Positions 57,878-61,051 of a stretch of DNA of 61,051 nt are shown piece after piece. The notes under the pieces are model-generated. The model searched no databases and was not told the DNA's origin. It worked only from the letters and a program-made list of their open reading frames with translations. Origin of the DNA: Firmicutes bacterium AF25-13AC (GTDB lineage: Bacteria; Bacillota; Clostridia; Lachnospirales; Lachnospiraceae); assembly GCA_003478935.1 (NCBI GenBank), contig QUFP01000025.1:1-61051 (forward strand). Direction: 5' to 3'. Within the stretch, counting starts at the first letter, position 1; each line of letters opens with the position of its first letter. The position numbers and the translations under genes were made by a program.

Positions 57878-58411
57878 ATGAAAAATATATTGATTATTTC
57901 AAGCTCGCCAAGAAAAAAAGGAAATTCGCAAATCTTATGTGAGCAGTTCAAAAAAGGTGCAGAAGCAAAAGGACATCAGGTGAAAATTGTGCGCATCATG
58001 GAGCAGAATATAGGCTTTTGCAGAGCTTGTGACGGTTGTATGAGAAATGGTGGTACCTGTGTATTAAAAGATGATATGGCTGAAATACTCAAAATGTTTC
58101 AGAAAGCAGATGTACTTGTACTAGCTACGCCGGTTTATTTTTATGGAATCAGTGCCCAGATGAAGACTTTTATTGACCGTACTTATCCTATATGGCAGCA
58201 TCTTGGTAAAAAAGAGGTTTACTATATTATATCGGCTGGTCTGGGTGAGGACATTATTGAAAGATCGCTTGGTGATCTGAATGGTTTTGTAGAGCATTTG
58301 GAAGAGTACAGGATTGCAGGAAAGATATATGCAACAAACGTAATGGATGCTGGATTGGTTAAGAATCAAAGTGTTTTTAAAGATGCTTATGATATGGGAT
58401 ATTCTATTTAA
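57878..58411 (+). CDS. Flavodoxin-fold NAD(P)H-dependent oxidoreductase
   Basis: 177 residues. The FMN phosphate loop SSSPRKKGNSQILCEQF starts near residue 8. A CRACDGCMRNGGTC cysteine motif (residues ~49-62) is typical of iron-sulfur-flavoprotein-like/NADPH-dependent FMN reductases. TPVYFYGISAQMKTFIDRTYP contacts flavin. It probably reduces flavins, quinones or nitro compounds. It is a single-gene unit with its own promoter, ending at repeat copy C. The AGGAGA site is good. Confidence 0.87.
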   Translation: MKNILIISSSPRKKGNSQILCEQFKKGAEAKGHQVKIVRIMEQNIGFCRACDGCMRNGGTCVLKDDMAEILKMFQKADVLVLATPVYFYGISAQMKTFIDRTYPIWQHLGKKEVYYIISAGLGEDIIERSLGDLNGFVEHLEEYRIAGKIYATNVMDAGLVKNQSVFKDAYDMGYSI

Positions 58412-58420
58412 TCTATTGGG

Positions 58421-58466
58421 GGAACCAGCGGGACAGTAAAAAAGCCATTTTACCTGTCCCCATTGG
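58421..58466 (+). repeat. Palindromic dispersed repeat, copy C
   Basis: Same element and orientation as copy A (arms AACCAGCGGGACAG and CTGTCCCCATTGGCT). It begins ten bases after the reductase stop and serves as terminator. Confidence 0.9.
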
Positions 58467-58477
58467 CTACTATATAT

Positions 58478-58506
58478 AAGCGAGGGTGTTACAGCCTTCG
58501 CTTTTC
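58478..58506 (+). terminator. Stem-loop near IS110 left end
   Basis: AAGCGAGGG / CCTTCGCTT stem (one G-U) with a TGTTACAG-type loop and T/C-rich tail. It may end read-through from the reductase or belong to the insertion element's left end. Confidence 0.55.
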
Positions 58507-58512
58507 CTTTAA

Positions 58513-58660
58513 GATGAAGGTGATTGGCTGACGGAATTTCCGATTGGGACTCCACGCCCGCAAACAAATGTGTCAGCCAGCCTTCATCATTCTGCATTCG
58601 ATTCAGCAAGTTGGGACAAATCACTGCTCCCGTTTCACGGACTAATCTGATTGAATCTTG
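58513..58660 (+). ncRNA. Candidate IS110 bridge RNA
   Basis: The ~190 bases before the IS110 transposase have no open frame but strong structure. GATGAAGG-TGAT-TGGCTGAC (58513-58532) pairs with GTCAGCCA-G-CCTTCATC (58572-58588), a 16-bp stem with a bulge closing a ~39-base internal loop. A second fold follows (GATTCA near 58600 with TGAATC near 58652). IS110-group elements are known to transcribe a bridge RNA from their upstream non-coding end with two binding loops. Position and fold agree; the guide sequences and element ends could not be fixed. Confidence 0.5.
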
Positions 58661-58705
58661 AAGTGCTGGAACCAATCGTATCTCAATTTACGAAGGAGGA
58701 GTTTC

Positions 58706-59899
58706 ATGATCGCAGTTGGAATCGACATATCCAAAGCCAAAAGCACCGTTGCGGTAATTGATTCAGACGGTACAGTTCTGGCAAGTCCATTCACAATGGC
58801 TCATACGCAGCCGGAGATGGAAGCTTTCGTGACCTATCTGAAGTGACTTGGAGAACCCACGACCATCCTCATGGAGTACACTGGCCACTACCATTATCCG
58901 GTGCTCAAGAAGCTTCAAGACGAAGGGTTTCCCGTTTGCATTGTCAATCCATACCAGATGAAAAAATACGGGGATGTCGAGATTCATAAGGCGAAGACGG
59001 ACAAGAAGGACGCGCTTCGGATAGCAGCCTATGCACTTGAAAAATCTTATAAACTTGTACCGTATAGCTCAATGGAGCAAAAGTATGAGGACTTGAAATT
59101 TCTTTCCCGTCAGTACAGCCAGCGTATCACTTATGTCGCGAAACTGAAAGTTCAGCTCATAGCTCTGCTGGATCAGACGATGCCTGGGATCACAAGAATA
59201 CTGCCACTGAACAGCAGAAACCCTGAAAAATGCGCTCTGCTGCTTTTTATCAGACGATTCAAGTCCTTTGATGAGATTCATCGAATTGGAAAGGCTCGTT
59301 TCCTGGCATCCTATGATGTCTTGGCGAAAAAGACTTCAGAACGCAGCGCGTCCAGCAAGGGACTTAGTATCTACGAACTCGCTGTTGACAGCATTACCAC
59401 CCGCGGCGAAGACCCTTACATTTGGCTCTCACAAAATCAATGCGTTGACCTGCTTTCTACCACACAAAACGCTGCCGACGAAATCATTTCTCAGATGAGA
59501 AACATCGCCGAGACAATTCCGGAATACAAGGTACTCCGAGCAATGCGCGGCGTCGGTGACCGTCTCGGGCCAATTATTCTCGCTGAGATCGGCGACATCC
59601 GTCGCTTTCACAGCGGCAAGGCATTGAACTCCTATGCCGGCAACGATGCCCCTCCATATCAATCCGGACAATTCGAGAGCAGAAACCGCCACATTTCAAA
59701 ACGTGGCAGCTCTGCCCTCCGGAAGGCTTGTTACGAGGTAATGCAGGCCCTTAAACTGACAAAACCTCAAGACGACCCCGTGTACCTTTTTATGCTCAAA
59801 AAAGAGCAGGAAGGGAAGCCTTTCAACGTAGCCAAGATGGCTGGCGTGAACAAGTTCCTCCGGATCTACTACGCCAGAGCAATGGAGCTCTACAAGTAA
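58706..59899 (+). pseudogene. IS110 family transposase with in-frame TGA
   Basis: 397 codons in one frame with a single TGA at 58844-58846 (LK-stop-LGEPTT). RuvC-like DEDD residues are GIDISKAKS, EYTGHYH and KTDKKDALRIA. The C-terminal transposase_20 region has the catalytic-serine-type area (SYAGNDAPPYQSG, SKRGSSALRKACYEV). CGA to TGA is the simplest explanation of the stop, which would leave a dead element unless read through. AGGAGG lies before ATG 58706. Confidence 0.87.
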
Positions 59900-59990
59900 A
59901 CCGATTTGATTCTACATCATTGTTTCAAAGCCCGCAATCTGGTGGGTTCGTTTAGTGCGCCCTTTTTTCTGTGCAACTTTCAGAAAAAAG

Positions 59991-60285
59991 TCCTTGACAA
60001 ACATTAGCAAGATTTGTTGTCATCTTCATTATACTTCATCGGCTATCGAAAAGATAGCATATTTTATGAAACTTGTCGGCTGGGAACAGCTTGCAACGCA
60101 AGGTGTCCCCAGATGGCAAGTCCACAAAAGGGTAGCTGGCGGCAGCCAGCGCAGGGGAAGCGTAGCGTCCCCTGTTTGATTTGGAGCAGACCATGACTGC
60201 GGAAAATCACAGCCCTCCGGCGAGGAGCCTTCGGAGAACGCAATGCACCAACCTCTGGGTGGTGTATAATTGCGCCCTTAGTAAA
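59991..60285. other. Non-coding region, possible oriT of integrative element
   Basis: No convincing gene. It holds a TTGACA site (59994), an imperfect GACAAA/TTTGTTGTC repeat, hairpins CTGGC/GCCAG (60136-60149) and CAGGGGA/TCCCCTG (60152-60174), an ACCAACC/GGTGGT hairpin near 60248-60263, and CCCTTAG/CTAAGGG (60275-60292). Clustered hairpins beside Tn1549-type genes would suit a transfer origin or a regulatory RNA, but no relaxase is visible in the window. Confidence 0.35.
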
Positions 60286-60582
60286 CTAAGGGGTTTCCGG
60301 CTTCTCCCGTTCCAGCATTTTTTTCAATAGTTCCTGCGTGTCCTGCCTGTGAAAAATGAGTTTCAACAACAGCATGACATCATCATCTGTTAGGCGTTCC
60401 GGCTCTTGCAGAAAACTTTCCAGCATACCGCCACGAGTGCAGAGCCGGTGCGTCCGTTCCTTTCGGGTAAGCTGCTTTAACTGGTGCTGCAATGCCTTTT
60501 CATCATTGATGGCTTTCCGCAGTTTCTTTTCGCTTTTCTCCAGCTCCCGGTTGAGCTTTTCCAGCTTCGAGGTATCAGGCAA
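60286..60582 (-). CDS. DUF3847-like protein of Tn1549-type element
   Basis: 98 residues. A charged coiled-coil first half (KLEKLNRELEKSEKKLRKAI) is followed by RKERTHRLCTRGGMLESFLQEP and DDVMLLLKLIF. This is the DUF3847 pattern common in Tn1549-like conjugative transposons, often next to the relaxase. It overlaps the upstream replication-initiator-like gene by 8 bases. The function is unknown. Confidence 0.85.
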   Translation of the reverse strand: MPDTSKLEKLNRELEKSEKKLRKAINDEKALQHQLKQLTRKERTHRLCTRGGMLESFLQEPERLTDDDVMLLLKLIFHRQDTQELLKKMLEREKPETP

Positions 60583-60916
60583 GGGCAGCGTCCTCCTTTC
60601 CCGGTATCAGCACATAAATCCTATTCGGTTCTCCCACGCCCTGACGCACCCGCATGATAAGTCCGGCGTTTTCCAGTTCATTCAGAGAACGCTTGACCGT
60701 CATGGGACTGCGGGACAGGACTGCGGCAATGGCTGTGACAGGGAAGCAGACAAACAGGATTCCGTTCTCGTCCTCCTGCTCTTTGGATAGCATAGCGTCC
60801 AGCATCCGGCAGTACATGACCTTTGCGGTGCTGCTGACTGGAAATCCTGTCAACGCTCTGGGAAATGGCATACAGGGCGGCAATGGTGTGTCTATCGTCA
60901 TAAATTCAAAATTCAT
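60575..60916 (-). CDS. Replication-initiator-like HTH protein (RepA_N-type fragment)
   Basis: 113 residues. It begins like RepA_N proteins of Tn1549-type elements (LPRAL-like FPRALTGFPVSSTAKVMYCRML). A winged-helix segment follows (VTAIAAVLSRSPMTVKRSLNELENAGLIMRVRQGVG). It is shorter than full initiators. It probably binds DNA in control or replication of the element. The ATG overlaps the stop of the cysteine-rich gene upstream. Confidence 0.82.
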   Translation of the reverse strand: MNFEFMTIDTPLPPCMPFPRALTGFPVSSTAKVMYCRMLDAMLSKEQEDENGILFVCFPVTAIAAVLSRSPMTVKRSLNELENAGLIMRVRQGVGEPNRIYVLIPGKEDAALA

Positions 60917-61051
60917 TCGGTGTGTTCCTCCTTTTTCTTTGATCGTTTGGATAAATAACGGGGGCAGTCAATCACAACCGCCCGGAAGCTCTGCTTGCAC
61001 CCATGCTGGCATTTCCGGCATAATTCGTTGTAAGTGACACGCCCCCGGTCA
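60913..61051 (-). CDS. Cysteine-rich protein of integrative element (partial)
   Basis: An open frame enters from the right edge and ends at 60913. The visible 45 residues include LCRKCQHGCKQSF and DCPRYLSKRSKKKEE, matching the small Cys-rich (CxxC) proteins encoded before RepA-like genes in Tn1549-type elements. The stop overlaps the next ATG (ATGA), so the three genes form one coupled operon. The N-terminus is outside the window. Confidence 0.7.
   Translation of the reverse strand, partial: DRGRVTYNELCRKCQHGCKQSFRAVVIDCPRYLSKRSKKKEEHTE

Larger units (their letters stand above)
58470..59990 (+). mobile_element. IS110-family insertion sequence (ends approximate)
   Basis: It comprises the structured left non-coding region and the DEDD transposase. 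IS110 elements lack long terminal inverted repeats, so the ends are only estimated. It separates the repeat-C region from the Tn1549-like sequences. After the transposase there is an AT-rich perfect hairpin (TTTTTTCTG/CAGAAAAAA, 59963-59989). Confidence 0.6.
60180..61051 (-). mobile_element. End of a Tn1549-like integrative conjugative element
   Basis: Three coupled minus-strand genes (Cys-rich, RepA-like, DUF3847) with higher G+C than the left half of the window, in the order usual for Tn1549-like elements. The element continues beyond the right edge; no integrase or attachment site is seen. Confidence 0.75.

Noticed and set aside
59955..60196. Two short overlapping plus-strand frames after the IS110 gene
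   Set aside because: No RBS, no recognisable motif, and they cover hairpin-rich sequence.

Overview
The window looks like a chromosomal segment of a gut Lachnospiraceae bacterium (Clostridia, Roseburia/Eubacterium-like). The basis is the AT-leaning Gram-positive gene style with strong AGGAGG sites, a mannan-utilisation operon of the Roseburia type, a monomeric [FeFe]-hydrogenase, DUF5052-type lipoproteins, YoaR/VanW proteins and Tn1549-like conjugative genes at the right end. Family assignments come from reading motifs in the translations; no database search was possible.

Layout. 0.1-12.6 kb (+) is a beta-mannooligosaccharide operon: solute-binding protein, two permeases, GH130_2 phosphorylase, mannobiose 2-epimerase, GH130_1 mannosylglucose phosphorylase, CE17 and CE2 acetylesterases, a phosphohexomutase and a GH1 glucosidase. 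Together they import, deacetylate and phosphorolyse acetylated (gluco)mannan oligosaccharides. 12.6-25.8 kb is mixed housekeeping: PAP2 phosphatase, a membrane protein, cold-shock protein, cyclophilin, GNAT, PlsC, MalQ, hydrogenase, DUF5052 lipoprotein, a beta-lactamase-like hydrolase, gene remnants, a PD-(D/E)XK nuclease-like protein and DeoD. 26-31 kb is one very large repetitive surface protein. 31-48.8 kb is a core block: Maf, a sugar transferase, orphan LytTR and OmpR regulators, an SDR, a UDP-sugar pyrophosphorylase, two tandem VanW proteins, an AIR-synthase-like protein, TrmL, MutS2, a YhaM-like exonuclease and RlmD.

48.9-61 kb looks acquired. It holds a two-component system with an ABC export/resistance transporter, then a KdpDE-like two-component pair divergent from a CNNM/CorC-type transporter. 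The transporter is preceded by a short leader peptide and a terminator-like hairpin. A flavodoxin-like reductase, an IS110-family element and the end of a Tn1549-like integrative element follow. Three copies of a ~45-bp palindromic repeat punctuate 54.3-58.5 kb.

Two observations stand out. First, the leader peptide and attenuator before the CNNM transporter, and a structured non-coding segment before the IS110 transposase that could be a bridge RNA, are the best candidates for under-described regulatory or RNA systems. Second, ten otherwise intact genes are each split by a one-base frameshift (nine deletions, one apparent insertion), mostly in short homopolymers. This looks more like assembly or sequencing error than real decay, so the split genes are annotated as single genes here.
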